From positions 1,488,001 to 1,552,000 of the forward strand of contig NZ_BAABBM010000001.1 of the NCBI RefSeq assembly GCF_039537965.1: DNA of 64,000 nt, given 5' to 3'. This document shows positions 25,736 through 34,054 of the stretch, piece after piece. The stretch is from Sphingomonas limnosediminicola. GTDB lineage: Bacteria; Pseudomonadota; Alphaproteobacteria; Sphingomonadales; Sphingomonadaceae. Positions within the stretch are counted from its first letter, which is position 1; every line of letters begins with the position of its first letter. The position numbers and the translations under genes were made by a program. Below the pieces are notes generated by a model that was given only the letters and a program-made list of their open reading frames with translations, did no database searches and was not told the origin of the DNA.

Positions 25736-27159
25736 CCCGCTAGCTCCGCGGCGCGGTCCTTGATGCGCTTGAGGTCGCGGACGAACAGGGCGCGCTCTTC
25801 GCGGCGGCGGTCTTCTTCGGGAATCCGAAGAAGGAAGCTGGGGTGGACGGTGATCCAGCATTCGCTGCCGTCGGCGAGCTGGAGCGGGACACCGCGGTTC
25901 TTGCCGATCGCCATCGTCTTGCCGAACAGGCTGTGCGCGGCGGTTGCACCTAGGGCGACGGTTACCGGCGGGCGGATCAGCTCGCGCTCATGCTCGATCC
26001 ACCAGCGGCATGCTTCGATCTCCCCGGCGCCCGGCTTGCTGTGGATCCGTTTCTTGCCGCGCGGCACGAATTTGAAATGCTTCACGGCATTGGTGACGTA
26101 GGTCGTCGAGCGGTCGATCCCGGCCTTCTCCAACGCTGCGTCGAAGAGCAGTCCGGCCGGGCCGACGAACGGACGGCCGGCGAGGTCTTCCTGGTCACCC
26201 GGCTGCTCGCCGACGAACATGATCGAAGCGTTAAGCGGGCCCTCGCCGAACACGGTCTGGGTCGCATGCTTGTAGAGGTCGCAGCGCGTGCATTTGCGCG
26301 CGCCCTTCAGCAGGGCTTCCCACGATGCGCGAAGATTGCCGCCGGGCTCGATGCGGCTCTCCGCTTCAAGGGCGTGCTGCAACCCTTCCTTGGCGACGGA
26401 CCGGTCGACCATCTCCAGCTCCCTGTGCCGCGCTCCGGCGATCAGGGGCTGAACGAGCGAGGTCTCCGGCATGTTGCGCCAATATTTCTTCGGCATTTCC
26501 TTGAGCATGGCGCCGACCTTCAGCCGCGCCGGATTGAAGATGCTGGCGTAATAGGTGCGCCACGTCTCCTCCAGCGGGTCGCCAGCCGGCGCTTCGGCTC
26601 GCGTGGCGCCGGGGCCCTCGGTCAACCTCTCGCCGTCCCAATGGATCGACAGCTCCGGGGTCAGGATCGACCAGCGCATGTTGGTGAAGCGATTGACGAA
26701 GAAGTTCGCGGCCCGGCGGACGATGTGATGCTCTGGCTCGAAGAAGGCGACGAAGCGATCGTCGATTTCCCGGAAGCGAACGAAGGCGTGCATCTTGTGA
26801 ATATCGCGCCGGACGGCCTTCGCGAGATCCTGCAGGCGGCGGACGAGCGGATCGGCCTGGTCGTCCAGCGCGTGACGGTCGGCCTTCAGCCTTAAGAGCA
26901 TCGCGTAGAGCAGCGCGAACCGTTCCGGGTCCAAATGGCAGATGACGGACTTGGCAAGGTCGACGAAAGCGCGCGGGACGGGGAAGCTCGGCGCCGGCGG
27001 CGGCTCGACGTCCGAACCGAACAGGTCCGCCTCGCCGCCTTCGACCTGCCAGACGACCGCGCTTGCGGGAACGCCCGCTTCGGCGAGGTCGCGCGCGGCG
27101 TCGCGCCAACCGTCGAAATCGTCGGGCGCGGGGAGCGTTACGCGATTCGCATCGATCAT
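25732..27159 (-). CDS. udgX: DUF4130 - UdgX fusion (uracil-DNA glycosylase family, covalent uracil-DNA-binding type)
   Basis: A 475-residue fusion. The N-terminal part (about 1-250) matches DUF4130, named 'putative DNA metabolism protein' in TIGR03915. The C-terminal part (about 285-470) is a uracil-DNA glycosylase fold of the UdgX type: GEQPGDQED at 317-325, the KKRIH loop at 369-373 and HPS at 439-441. His373 aligns with the histidine that in characterised UdgX forms a covalent bond to the abasic sugar after uracil removal. Cys290, Cys293, Cys384 and Cys434 can hold the iron-sulfur cluster. ATG 27159 has AAGG upstream; GTG 27177 is an alternative. It follows the radical SAM gene by 20 bp in one operon. 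Confidence 0.92.
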   Translation of the reverse strand: MIDANRVTLPAPDDFDGWRDAARDLAEAGVPASAVVWQVEGGEADLFGSDVEPPPAPSFPVPRAFVDLAKSVICHLDPERFALLYAMLLRLKADRHALDDQADPLVRRLQDLAKAVRRDIHKMHAFVRFREIDDRFVAFFEPEHHIVRRAANFFVNRFTNMRWSILTPELSIHWDGERLTEGPGATRAEAPAGDPLEETWRTYYASIFNPARLKVGAMLKEMPKKYWRNMPETSLVQPLIAGARHRELEMVDRSVAKEGLQHALEAESRIEPGGNLRASWEALLKGARKCTRCDLYKHATQTVFGEGPLNASIMFVGEQPGDQEDLAGRPFVGPAGLLFDAALEKAGIDRSTTYVTNAVKHFKFVPRGKKRIHSKPGAGEIEACRWWIEHERELIRPPVTVALGATAAHSLFGKTMAIGKNRGVPLQLADGSECWITVHPSFLLRIPEEDRRREERALFVRDLKRIKDRAAELAG

Positions 27160-27179
27160 TGGGCCTTCGCGTAACACGA

Positions 27180-28424
27180 TCAGGCCGCAAACAGCTCCAG
27201 CTGATGTTGTTTCGGCGCAATCAGCATGCGCAGGTCGGCTCGGTCAGTTACCAAGGTCGGCCGCCAATCCGACGTGCTGATGAACGGGCGCACCTTCGTG
27301 ATCGACAAGGTCAGACGGGCGATGTCGTCGAGCCCAAGCTTCCGCCAACGCCGTGACGAAAGGATGCGCTCCACCGCCTTGGTTCCAAGCCCGGGAACGC
27401 GCAGTAACATCTCCTTTGGCGCCCGATTCACGTCGACCGGAAAGCTTTCGCGGAACTTGAGCGCCAAGGCGAGCTTGGGATCAATGTCGAGGGGCAACAT
27501 GCCATGCTCGTCGGCCGCGCTCTGCACCTCCTTCGGCGCGAAGCCATAGAAACGCATCAGCCAGTCGGATTGGTAAAGTCGGTGCTCGCGCATCAGCGGC
27601 GGGCGCTGGAGCGGTAGGACCGCGCTGGCGTCGGGGATCGGCGAGAAGGCCGAGTAATAGACACGGCGCAGACCGAAGCGAACATAGAGCGTACTTGCCT
27701 TGCCGACGATGTCAGCGTCGCTTGCGGCGTCGGCACCGACAATCATCTGCGTCGACTGTCCTGCAGGCGCAAACTTTGGGGCCGACTTGAAGTGCTTCGC
27801 CGCGTCCCCGGCATCAGCAATCGACGCTTTCATGTCGCGCATTGCGCTCTCGATCCGGGCGGCATCCTTCTCCGGCGCCAGCTTGGTGAGGCCGGTTTCG
27901 GTCGGAAGCTCCACGTTGATCGAAATGCGGTCGGCATGAATGCCAGCCTGCCGAACCAGCTCCGGGTCGGCGTCGGGAATCGTCTTCAGGTGAATGTACC
28001 CGCGAAAGTCGTGGTCCTCACGCAGACTGCGGGCAACCTCGACGATCTGCTCCATCGTGTAGTTGGACGAGCGGATAATGCCGGAAGAGAGGAACAGGCC
28101 TTCGATGTAGTTGCGCTTGTAGAAAGCCAGCGTGAGCCGGACGACTTCTTCCGCCGTGAACCGCGCGCGACGGACGTTCGAGCTCTTGCGATTGATGCAA
28201 TAGGCGCAGTCGAAGATGCAGCTGTTGGTCAGCAGGATCTTGAGAAGCGAGATGCAGCGTCCGTCGGGCGCGTAGGCGTGGCAAATGCCCATGCCTTCGG
28301 TCGATCCAACGCCCTTGCCGCCTTTGCTGTTGCGGCTCGATGTCCCGGACGATGCGCAGGACGCATCATATTTTGCCGCGTCAGCAAGGATCGCGAGCTT
28401 TGCCTGGACGTCCAACTGGGCCAT
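27180..28424 (-). CDS. UDG-linked radical SAM protein (TIGR03916-like), putative DNA modification/repair
   Basis: A 414-residue protein. The radical SAM cluster motif is CX3CX2C at Cys69, Cys73 and Cys76 (NSCIFDCAYC). The core continues through LFLSSGII and the SAM-binding strands, with ISINVELPTE typical of this subgroup. The C-terminus (about 335-375) has a helix-hairpin-helix DNA-binding motif, VPGLGTKAVERIL, so DNA is the probable target. This is the family that regularly sits beside DUF4130/UdgX genes; its reaction is, as far as I know, undetermined. An exact LexA-type box lies directly upstream, so SOS induction is expected. No clear ribosome-binding site precedes the ATG, consistent with a leaderless transcript. 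Confidence 0.92.
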   Translation of the reverse strand: MAQLDVQAKLAILADAAKYDASCASSGTSSRNSKGGKGVGSTEGMGICHAYAPDGRCISLLKILLTNSCIFDCAYCINRKSSNVRRARFTAEEVVRLTLAFYKRNYIEGLFLSSGIIRSSNYTMEQIVEVARSLREDHDFRGYIHLKTIPDADPELVRQAGIHADRISINVELPTETGLTKLAPEKDAARIESAMRDMKASIADAGDAAKHFKSAPKFAPAGQSTQMIVGADAASDADIVGKASTLYVRFGLRRVYYSAFSPIPDASAVLPLQRPPLMREHRLYQSDWLMRFYGFAPKEVQSAADEHGMLPLDIDPKLALALKFRESFPVDVNRAPKEMLLRVPGLGTKAVERILSSRRWRKLGLDDIARLTLSITKVRPFISTSDWRPTLVTDRADLRMLIAPKQHQLELFAA

Positions 28425-28426
28425 GT

Positions 28427-28441
28427 GTTCTATTTATGTTC
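28427..28441 (-). promoter_or_regulatory. LexA (SOS) box, GTTC-N7-GTTC
   Basis: The plus strand reads GTTC TATTTAT GTTC, an exact match to the direct-repeat operator recognised by alphaproteobacterial LexA (GTTC-N7-GTTC). It ends 2 bp before the radical SAM start codon, where bound repressor would cover the promoter or transcription start. A second element, GGAC-N7-GTCC (inverted repeat, 28444-28458), lies next to it. The 125-bp gap also serves the divergent DUF885 gene. Confidence 0.75.
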
Positions 28442-28549
28442 TTGGACTTTTTATGTCCATACAGGCATTTAGCGGTAGTCGACGAACCGGCGTTGCAATC
28501 AGCCATAACGCGCTTAGGCTCCGCCCCACACTGCTTGGGGGATGGGCAG

Positions 28550-30310
28550 ATGCGCAAGTTGACAACGTTGCTCGCGGCCGCGGCCGTATTGTCGATTTCG
28601 GCGCCGGCGTTCGCCGGGCCGACCGAAGATTTTCACGCGCTGATGGATCAGTACTGGGCCACGTTGCTCAAGGAGTCGCCGTTGCTGGCAAGCCAGGCGG
28701 GCGTCCATGAGTATGACGCGCAGCTCGACGAGGTCGGCACTGTCGCGATGGACCGGCAGACGGCCGAGGCGGCGGGCTTCCTCAAACGGCTCGAAGCCAT
28801 TCCTCCAGCATCGCTGACCGCCGCCGACCAGGCCAATTATGCGATCCTGCGCGGGCAGCTGAAAAACAGCATCGAGTTCAATCGCTTCGGCGAGCGGATG
28901 GTGCAATATTCGTCGAACGGCAGCTACCACAACAGCCTGCTTGACCAGCTGACATCCTTTCCGCTGCGCACGCGCGCGGATTACGACAACTATCTATCGC
29001 GGCTCGCGTTCTTGAAGCAGCGCATCGACGCTTACGGCGCGATGAGCGCGGACGCGGCGCGCAAGGGTTATGTGCAGCCCTGTGTCACCGAGACGCGGCT
29101 CGCCGGGACCATCACCGGTGTCGTAGCCGCCGACCCAACCAAGTCGCGCTTCTACGCACCGTTCACCGGTGTTCGCCCAGCGACGATCGCGCCGGCCGAC
29201 TGGGCGGCGATGCAGGCGAAGGCCCGCGACATCGTCGGCGGGCAGATCAACCCCGCCTACACCAACCTCGGCGCGGTCTTCGCCAAGGATGTCATCCCGC
29301 GCTGTTCGAGGACAATCGGCGCCTCCTCCCTGCCCCAGGGCAAGGATTATTATGCTTGGCTCGTCCGGTTCCACACGACGACCGGCAAGACACCGGACGA
29401 GATTCACCAGCTTGGCCTCAGCGAGGTTGCGCGCATTCGCGCCGAGATGGACGATGTCGCCAAGAAGGCCGGCTTTGCCTCGCGTCAGGCGATGATCGCC
29501 GAGATGCGGACCAACCCCAAATATTTCGCCAAGACGCCGCACGAACTAATGGAGGCGGCCGCGCTCCAGGCAAAGATCCTCGACGGCAAGATGCCGACCC
29601 TGTTCGGCCGTCTTCCGCGCCTTCCTTATGGCGTGAAGGAAATTCCGGCCGAGACCGCCGAGGGCAACACAACCGCTTACTATATTCCCGGCAGTCCGGA
29701 CGCTGGGATTGCCGGCACCTACTTCGTCAATACCACCCACCTCGACCAGCGGCCGCTGTGGGAATTGCCTGCGCTGACGGCGCATGAAGCCGTGCCGGGC
29801 CACCATAACCAGATCGCGCTACAGCAGGAGCTAGAGATGCCGCCGTGGCGGCGGTACACGACCTTCTTCACGGCCTTTGTCGAAGGATGGGGACTGTATT
29901 CGGAGCGGCTCGGTATCGAGATGGGCCTCTACGATACGCCCGAGAAGAACATGGGCCGCCTGTCCTACGAAATGTGGCGCGCCTGCCGGCTGGTGGTCGA
30001 CACGGGCATCCACTCCAAGGGCTGGACCAAGAAGCAGGCGGTTGCCTTCATGAAGGACAATACCGCGCTGACCGACGAGAATATCGACGCCGAGGTCAAC
30101 CGCTACATCTCCACGCCCGGACAGGCGCTCGCTTACAAGCTGGGCGAGCTGAAATATCGCGAGCTTCGGGCGAAGGCGGAAAAGGAGCTGGGCGGAAAGT
30201 TCGACGTGCGCCGCTTTCACGACGAGCTGCTGGGGCAGGGCCCGCTGCCGCTCGATGCGGTCGAGACGCGGATCAACGCGTGGATCGCCGCGGAGAAAGC
30301 GAAAGCCTAA
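28550..30310 (+). CDS. DUF885-family exported metallopeptidase-like protein
   Basis: A 586-residue protein starting at ATG 28550 with GGGGGA 7 bases upstream. The frame is open further upstream, but this start gives a signal peptide (MRKLTTLLAAAAVLSISAPA, cleavage near AFAG). HEAVPGHH at about 412-419 is the DUF885 signature and resembles a zinc-peptidase HExxH-like site, followed by an EGW motif (FVEGWGLYSE). Family members are thought to be periplasmic or secreted peptidases; substrates are unknown. It is divergent from the SOS-boxed operon and shares stop-codon bases with the convergent DUF1206 gene. Confidence 0.9.
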   Translation: MRKLTTLLAAAAVLSISAPAFAGPTEDFHALMDQYWATLLKESPLLASQAGVHEYDAQLDEVGTVAMDRQTAEAAGFLKRLEAIPPASLTAADQANYAILRGQLKNSIEFNRFGERMVQYSSNGSYHNSLLDQLTSFPLRTRADYDNYLSRLAFLKQRIDAYGAMSADAARKGYVQPCVTETRLAGTITGVVAADPTKSRFYAPFTGVRPATIAPADWAAMQAKARDIVGGQINPAYTNLGAVFAKDVIPRCSRTIGASSLPQGKDYYAWLVRFHTTTGKTPDEIHQLGLSEVARIRAEMDDVAKKAGFASRQAMIAEMRTNPKYFAKTPHELMEAAALQAKILDGKMPTLFGRLPRLPYGVKEIPAETAEGNTTAYYIPGSPDAGIAGTYFVNTTHLDQRPLWELPALTAHEAVPGHHNQIALQQELEMPPWRRYTTFFTAFVEGWGLYSERLGIEMGLYDTPEKNMGRLSYEMWRACRLVVDTGIHSKGWTKKQAVAFMKDNTALTDENIDAEVNRYISTPGQALAYKLGELKYRELRAKAEKELGGKFDVRRFHDELLGQGPLPLDAVETRINAWIAAEKAKA

Positions 30311-31110
30311 GCGGCGATCGCCTTCTGAACCTTGCGCTTGATGTGGTCGGTGGGGGGCTTGTTGATCGAGCGGTAGCGCGCCTCGATCATCGAGTAGACG
30401 CCGAACAGCAGAAGCCCTGCGGCAACCGGGACTTGCAGCGGGCCGCGTAAGGTATCGAGCGCTTGCTCGAGCCCGCCCGTCTCCGCCGCGCTATGATAGA
30501 AAGCGCCCTTGGCGAGCAGGTAGCCGACGGTGATGAAGATCACGCCCCGTGCCGCATAGCCGATGCGGCCAAGCCAGCGCGCGGACGGCCGACGGGCCGC
30601 ATCGTCGAGATGGTTTAGGAAAGAGCAGCTGAAGGCCTTGTAGATCTGCACCGCGCCGGTTCCGAATAGGACGGCCGCGGCGACAGCGAGAACTAGGGCG
30701 CCCGCTGGCAGGTGAAGAGCCTGTGCGATATGTTCGTGCGCGTCCCCGGAATTGGCGCGGCCTTGCACCATGATGCGCGCCGCCTTGTAGGCGAGGAAAA
30801 GGTAGATTGCGCCGCTGCCGGCGGCTGCGATGCGCCGGCGCCAGGCCTTGGGGTGATGACGGCCGCTATCCATCCCGAACGCAGCGTCGCATGCTCGCCA
30901 GAAGCCGTATCCGGTCATTCCGACGACCAGCAGGATGGTGAGCCAGCGGCCAAAGCCGTGGTCGAGATATTCCATCGCGCCGGTCAGATCCTCGGTTCGC
31001 CCGGTGGCGATCACCAGCAGCGCGATGACAATGTACAAAAGGCCGCGAACGAGGAGGCCGAACCTCGCCAGCCACTGAAACTTGCTCTGTTCGGTCAGGT
31101 CGGTCGCCAC
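30307..31110 (-). CDS. DUF1206 membrane protein
   Basis: A 267-residue inner-membrane protein with six hydrophobic helices arranged as three similar helix pairs. Each repeat begins with an aromatic/RxG pattern such as ARFGLLVRGLLYIVIALLVI, KAARIMV and ARWLGRIGYAARGVIF, as expected for the threefold DUF1206 repeat. The C-terminus is basic (HIKRKVQKAI). The function of the family is unknown. It lies alone between convergent DUF885 and the secreted protein gene upstream at 31561. Confidence 0.9.
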   Translation of the reverse strand: MATDLTEQSKFQWLARFGLLVRGLLYIVIALLVIATGRTEDLTGAMEYLDHGFGRWLTILLVVGMTGYGFWRACDAAFGMDSGRHHPKAWRRRIAAAGSGAIYLFLAYKAARIMVQGRANSGDAHEHIAQALHLPAGALVLAVAAAVLFGTGAVQIYKAFSCSFLNHLDDAARRPSARWLGRIGYAARGVIFITVGYLLAKGAFYHSAAETGGLEQALDTLRGPLQVPVAAGLLLFGVYSMIEARYRSINKPPTDHIKRKVQKAIAA

Positions 31111-31153
31111 GCAGGCACAACGCCGCTGCGTGGCAATCCGGTTCCCTGAAGCC

Positions 31154-31561
31154 TTACTGCTCGGGCGGAGTGGTGTCTGGCGACTTCTGCTGGTTCTGTT
31201 CGCGCGCGTCGCGAATGACGCGCGTCAGGCAGCCGGTATAGCCGCCCGGCCCGACGGGCGAGCAGCTGTTGATTCCGGTCGAGCCGACGGTTTCAAGCGC
31301 CTTGGACCTGTTGGCCCAGGCCTCGGTCTGCTGGCGGGTGCCGCTCGGGCGCAGTTTCTCCGGGATGCGAAAGCGATCAGCCTCCGGGCGGCGTGCGCAG
31401 ACGACCACCTGATCGTCGGTCGAGCGCGGGCAGGGATCGTTGCCGTAAACGACAATCTCGGCGACGTTCGACGATGCCTGGGCAAGTGCGGGCGCTGGCA
31501 GGGCGACGAGACCCCCGGTGGCGCTTGCCGCCGCGGCGAGGGTGATGATCAGCTTCGTCAT
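31154..31561 (-). CDS. Small secreted Cys-containing protein, unknown function
   Basis: A 135-residue protein with a signal peptide ending near ALAQA (about 29). The mature part has Cys in DPCPR, VVCAR, NSCSP and TGCLT, so two disulfides are possible. EIVVYGNDPCPRSTDDQVVV and CARRPEADRFRIPEKLRPSG look like conserved blocks; I associate this pattern with uncharacterised sphingomonad periplasmic proteins but cannot name a family. It is 43 bp upstream of the DUF1206 gene on the same strand. Confidence 0.75.
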   Translation of the reverse strand: MTKLIITLAAAASATGGLVALPAPALAQASSNVAEIVVYGNDPCPRSTDDQVVVCARRPEADRFRIPEKLRPSGTRQQTEAWANRSKALETVGSTGINSCSPVGPGGYTGCLTRVIRDAREQNQQKSPDTTPPEQ

Positions 31562-31615
31562 TGCTCTAACGCGTCCTTTCCAGGGCTCCAGCGGGCGAGA
31601 GACGCCCCAAGTTCC

Positions 31616-32152
31616 TTATATCCGCTTCGACAGTCCGATGGCCACCCTGCACCCGGCACGGATCGCCGCGGTCAGCAGAGGATAGGCCGGCGCATTCGTC
31701 GCGCCGGCGGCGCGGGCCGTGTCACGGTGTTCCAGTTCCTCCGCCTGGAATTCCGCGATGTCGCCCGAAAGCTCCGGGTCGTCATCGCCCAGTTCGGCGA
31801 GCTGGCTGGCGTAATGCTTGTCGATCTCCGTCTCGACCGCGTCGGTGCAGGCCAAGGCGGCCTCCTCGGAGATAAGTGCGGTTGCAGCACCTAGCGCAAA
31901 TCCAGTGACGTTCCAGAACGGCTGAAGCGCGGTCGGGCGAACCCGCCTCTGAGCGACGAGCACGTTGAAGCGCGCCAGATGCCGCTCCTCCTGCGCCGCC
32001 ATGCGCGCGATCAACTTGGCTTCCGTGCCGTTGCGGCGCAGCACAGCGAGCTGCCCGGCGTAAATGCGGGTCGCGCCATATTCGCCGGCATGGTCGACAC
32101 GGATCATTGACGCGCGGTCTGGCCGCCGATCTCCGGGCCGCCAGCCGATCAT
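31616..32152 (-). CDS. coq7: Demethoxyubiquinone hydroxylase Coq7
   Basis: A 178-residue di-iron monooxygenase that hydroxylates demethoxyubiquinone late in ubiquinone synthesis. The start ATG 32152 overlaps the dsbB stop (ATGA); the frame is open further upstream but that is a shadow of dsbB. Iron ligands fall in DHAGEYGA (Glu24), EERHLARF (Glu55 and His58), a central Glu in VETEID, and EELEHRD (Glu139 and His142), the expected two ExxH sets of the Coq7 carboxylate protein family. It is a soluble protein that associates with the membrane. Coupling to dsbB is interesting because DsbB passes electrons to ubiquinone. Confidence 0.93.
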   Translation of the reverse strand: MIGWRPGDRRPDRASMIRVDHAGEYGATRIYAGQLAVLRRNGTEAKLIARMAAQEERHLARFNVLVAQRRVRPTALQPFWNVTGFALGAATALISEEAALACTDAVETEIDKHYASQLAELGDDDPELSGDIAEFQAEELEHRDTARAAGATNAPAYPLLTAAIRAGCRVAIGLSKRI

Positions 32153-32670
32153 CGACGCGCGCCGCGCAAACTGAGCAGAAAGATGATCGCTGCGCCACTC
32201 AGGGAAAGGATGGCGTTCCAGCCGGCCATCGAAATGCCGAGGAAGGTGAACTGGATCTGGTCGCAGCGGACGAGCGGCGCGTGCGTGATCTGCTTGAGCA
32301 GGTCGGCCGTGTTGGTGCCGTGGATTGTCGCGGTGCAGGTCGTGAAGCCTTCGAACACCTTGGCTTCGACACCCGCGTGGTAGACGCCGATCGCGCCGGA
32401 AACCGCGATCGCAAGCGCGGCCAACATCGTGAGAGAGCGCGAGCGCTTGGTCTCGGCCGGCGCCGTGAAGGCGAGCAGTGCGAGAAGGATCGCCGCGCCA
32501 TGCGGCCAGCGCTGCCAGTAACACATCTCGCAAGGGTGGAGCCCACCGAGATACTGCGAGCCCAATGCGCCGCCCAGAAGCGCGACCGGCAGAAGCAAGG
32601 CAATCAACCGCGCGACCGCGGCCGGCGACCAGGCGGAGGAGCTGCCCCGAACGGCGATCGCTTCGCTCAT
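32149..32670 (-). CDS. dsbB: Disulfide bond formation protein DsbB
   Basis: A 173-residue inner-membrane quinone reductase with four membrane helices that reoxidises DsbA-like proteins. The first redox pair is Cys47/Cys50 in HPCEMCYWQR, the family signature. The second pair is Cys112 and Cys136, in the periplasmic loop before RCDQIQFTFLGISM. It is in one operon with ctpA upstream (7-bp gap) and coq7 downstream (4-bp overlap). Two DsbA-like partners are encoded at 18627-20095. Confidence 0.93.
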   Translation of the reverse strand: MSEAIAVRGSSSAWSPAAVARLIALLLPVALLGGALGSQYLGGLHPCEMCYWQRWPHGAAILLALLAFTAPAETKRSRSLTMLAALAIAVSGAIGVYHAGVEAKVFEGFTTCTATIHGTNTADLLKQITHAPLVRCDQIQFTFLGISMAGWNAILSLSGAAIIFLLSLRGARR

Positions 32671-32677
32671 CAGGCTC

Positions 32678-34021
32678 TTATCGCGACTTCTTTTGCGGCG
32701 CGGCGGAGGCGACCGCCGCAGGCGCGGCCAGCCGCTTCAGCGTGTTCAGCGCATAATAGAGCTGGAAGTCCTTGATGCCCTTCTTCTCCAGCTCGTCCGC
32801 TTTCGCCGAGAAACGCGGATCGGGCGTGTCGTCACCCTCCAGCAGCTTGTCCTCGACCTTGGACTGCGCGAGCAGGTGGCGCCGAAGGTCGGCTTCGCGG
32901 ACGACGCGGCGGTCCTTATAGTCCGGGTCGGTCAGCTGCGGCACGGCAATGTCGGGATCGATCCCGCCCGCCTGAACCGAGCGGCCCGAGGGCGTATAGT
33001 AACGCGCCGTGGTTAGACGGAGCGCCGCATCCGGCCCCGTCTGCACGACGGTCTGGACTGAGCCCTTGCCGAAGCTCTTTTCACCCATGATCAGCGCGCG
33101 GCGGTGATCCTGCAGTGCGCCGGCGACGATCTCCGACGCCGAAGCGGTGCCGGCATCTACGAGGACGACGACCGGAAGGCCGTGCGCGAGGTCGCCCGGA
33201 CGGGCGTAGTAGCGCTCGATATCGTCTTTCTCGCGACCCCGTTGGGAGACGATCTCGCCGCCTTCAAGGAAAGCGTCGCTGACGTCGACGGCCTGGTCGA
33301 GCAGTCCGCCCGGGTTCGAACGGAGGTCGACGACATAGCCGAGCGGGTGCCCGCCCGTAGCCTTGTCGATCGCAACAAGCGCCGCCTTGGTCTGGTCGGC
33401 GACGTTGCCCGAGAAGGTGTTGATGTTGATGTAGCCGATACCGTCTCTGATCTCCCACTTCACGGCGCGGACTTCGATCCGCTCGCGATTCATGGTCAGG
33501 TCGAGCGGCTTGTCGCGGCCCGGACGAACGATGGTCAGCTTGATCGGCGTACCCGGCTCGCCGCGCATCTTCGACACGGCTTCGTCAAGGCTGAGGCCGT
33601 AAACCAACTCGCCGTTGATGTGGGTGATATAGTCGCCGGCCTTCACGCCGGCGCGCCACGCCGGCGTATCTTCGGTGGGTGCGATGACCTTTACCGCGCC
33701 GTCCTCAATGGAAACGGTGAGGCCGAGACCGCCGTAATTGCCGTCGGTGGTGGTCTTCAGCTGATCGAAGTCGCTCGCTTCGACGTAGCTCGAGTGCGGA
33801 TCGAGCGAGGAGAGCATGCCATCGATGGCGCCCTTGATCAGCGTCTTGTCGTCGACCTTGTCGACATAGTTCGCCTTCACTCGCTCATAGACGCTCATGA
33901 ACTTCTCGAGCTCTTGGTAATTCGTCGTGTCGGCGGCAGCGAAGGAGCTGGTCGCCGCGGGCACAAGCGTGAGAGCGCCGAGCACGGCGAGCGGCGGGAG
34001 ATATTTGCGGATGTTTTTCAT
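32678..34021 (-). CDS. ctpA: C-terminal processing peptidase (S41 family, CtpA)
   Basis: A 447-residue periplasmic serine protease. ATG 34021 gives a normal signal sequence (MKNIRKYLPPLAVLGALTL, cleavage near SFAAA); the frame is open to 34054. The order is a conserved N-terminal region with SSLDPHSSYV, a PDZ domain (about 95-180, including GDYITHINGELVYG), and the protease core. The catalytic Ser lies in DAGTASASEIVAGAL and the Lys in MGEKSFGKGSVQT. Such proteases trim exported proteins or regulate peptidoglycan hydrolases; adjacency to an EnvC-like gene supports a cell-wall role. Confidence 0.94.
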   Translation of the reverse strand: MKNIRKYLPPLAVLGALTLVPAATSSFAAADTTNYQELEKFMSVYERVKANYVDKVDDKTLIKGAIDGMLSSLDPHSSYVEASDFDQLKTTTDGNYGGLGLTVSIEDGAVKVIAPTEDTPAWRAGVKAGDYITHINGELVYGLSLDEAVSKMRGEPGTPIKLTIVRPGRDKPLDLTMNRERIEVRAVKWEIRDGIGYININTFSGNVADQTKAALVAIDKATGGHPLGYVVDLRSNPGGLLDQAVDVSDAFLEGGEIVSQRGREKDDIERYYARPGDLAHGLPVVVLVDAGTASASEIVAGALQDHRRALIMGEKSFGKGSVQTVVQTGPDAALRLTTARYYTPSGRSVQAGGIDPDIAVPQLTDPDYKDRRVVREADLRRHLLAQSKVEDKLLEGDDTPDPRFSAKADELEKKGIKDFQLYYALNTLKRLAAPAAVASAAPQKKSR

Positions 34022-34054
34022 GACGTCGCGTCCTGAGGGGCTTTTCCCAGACAT

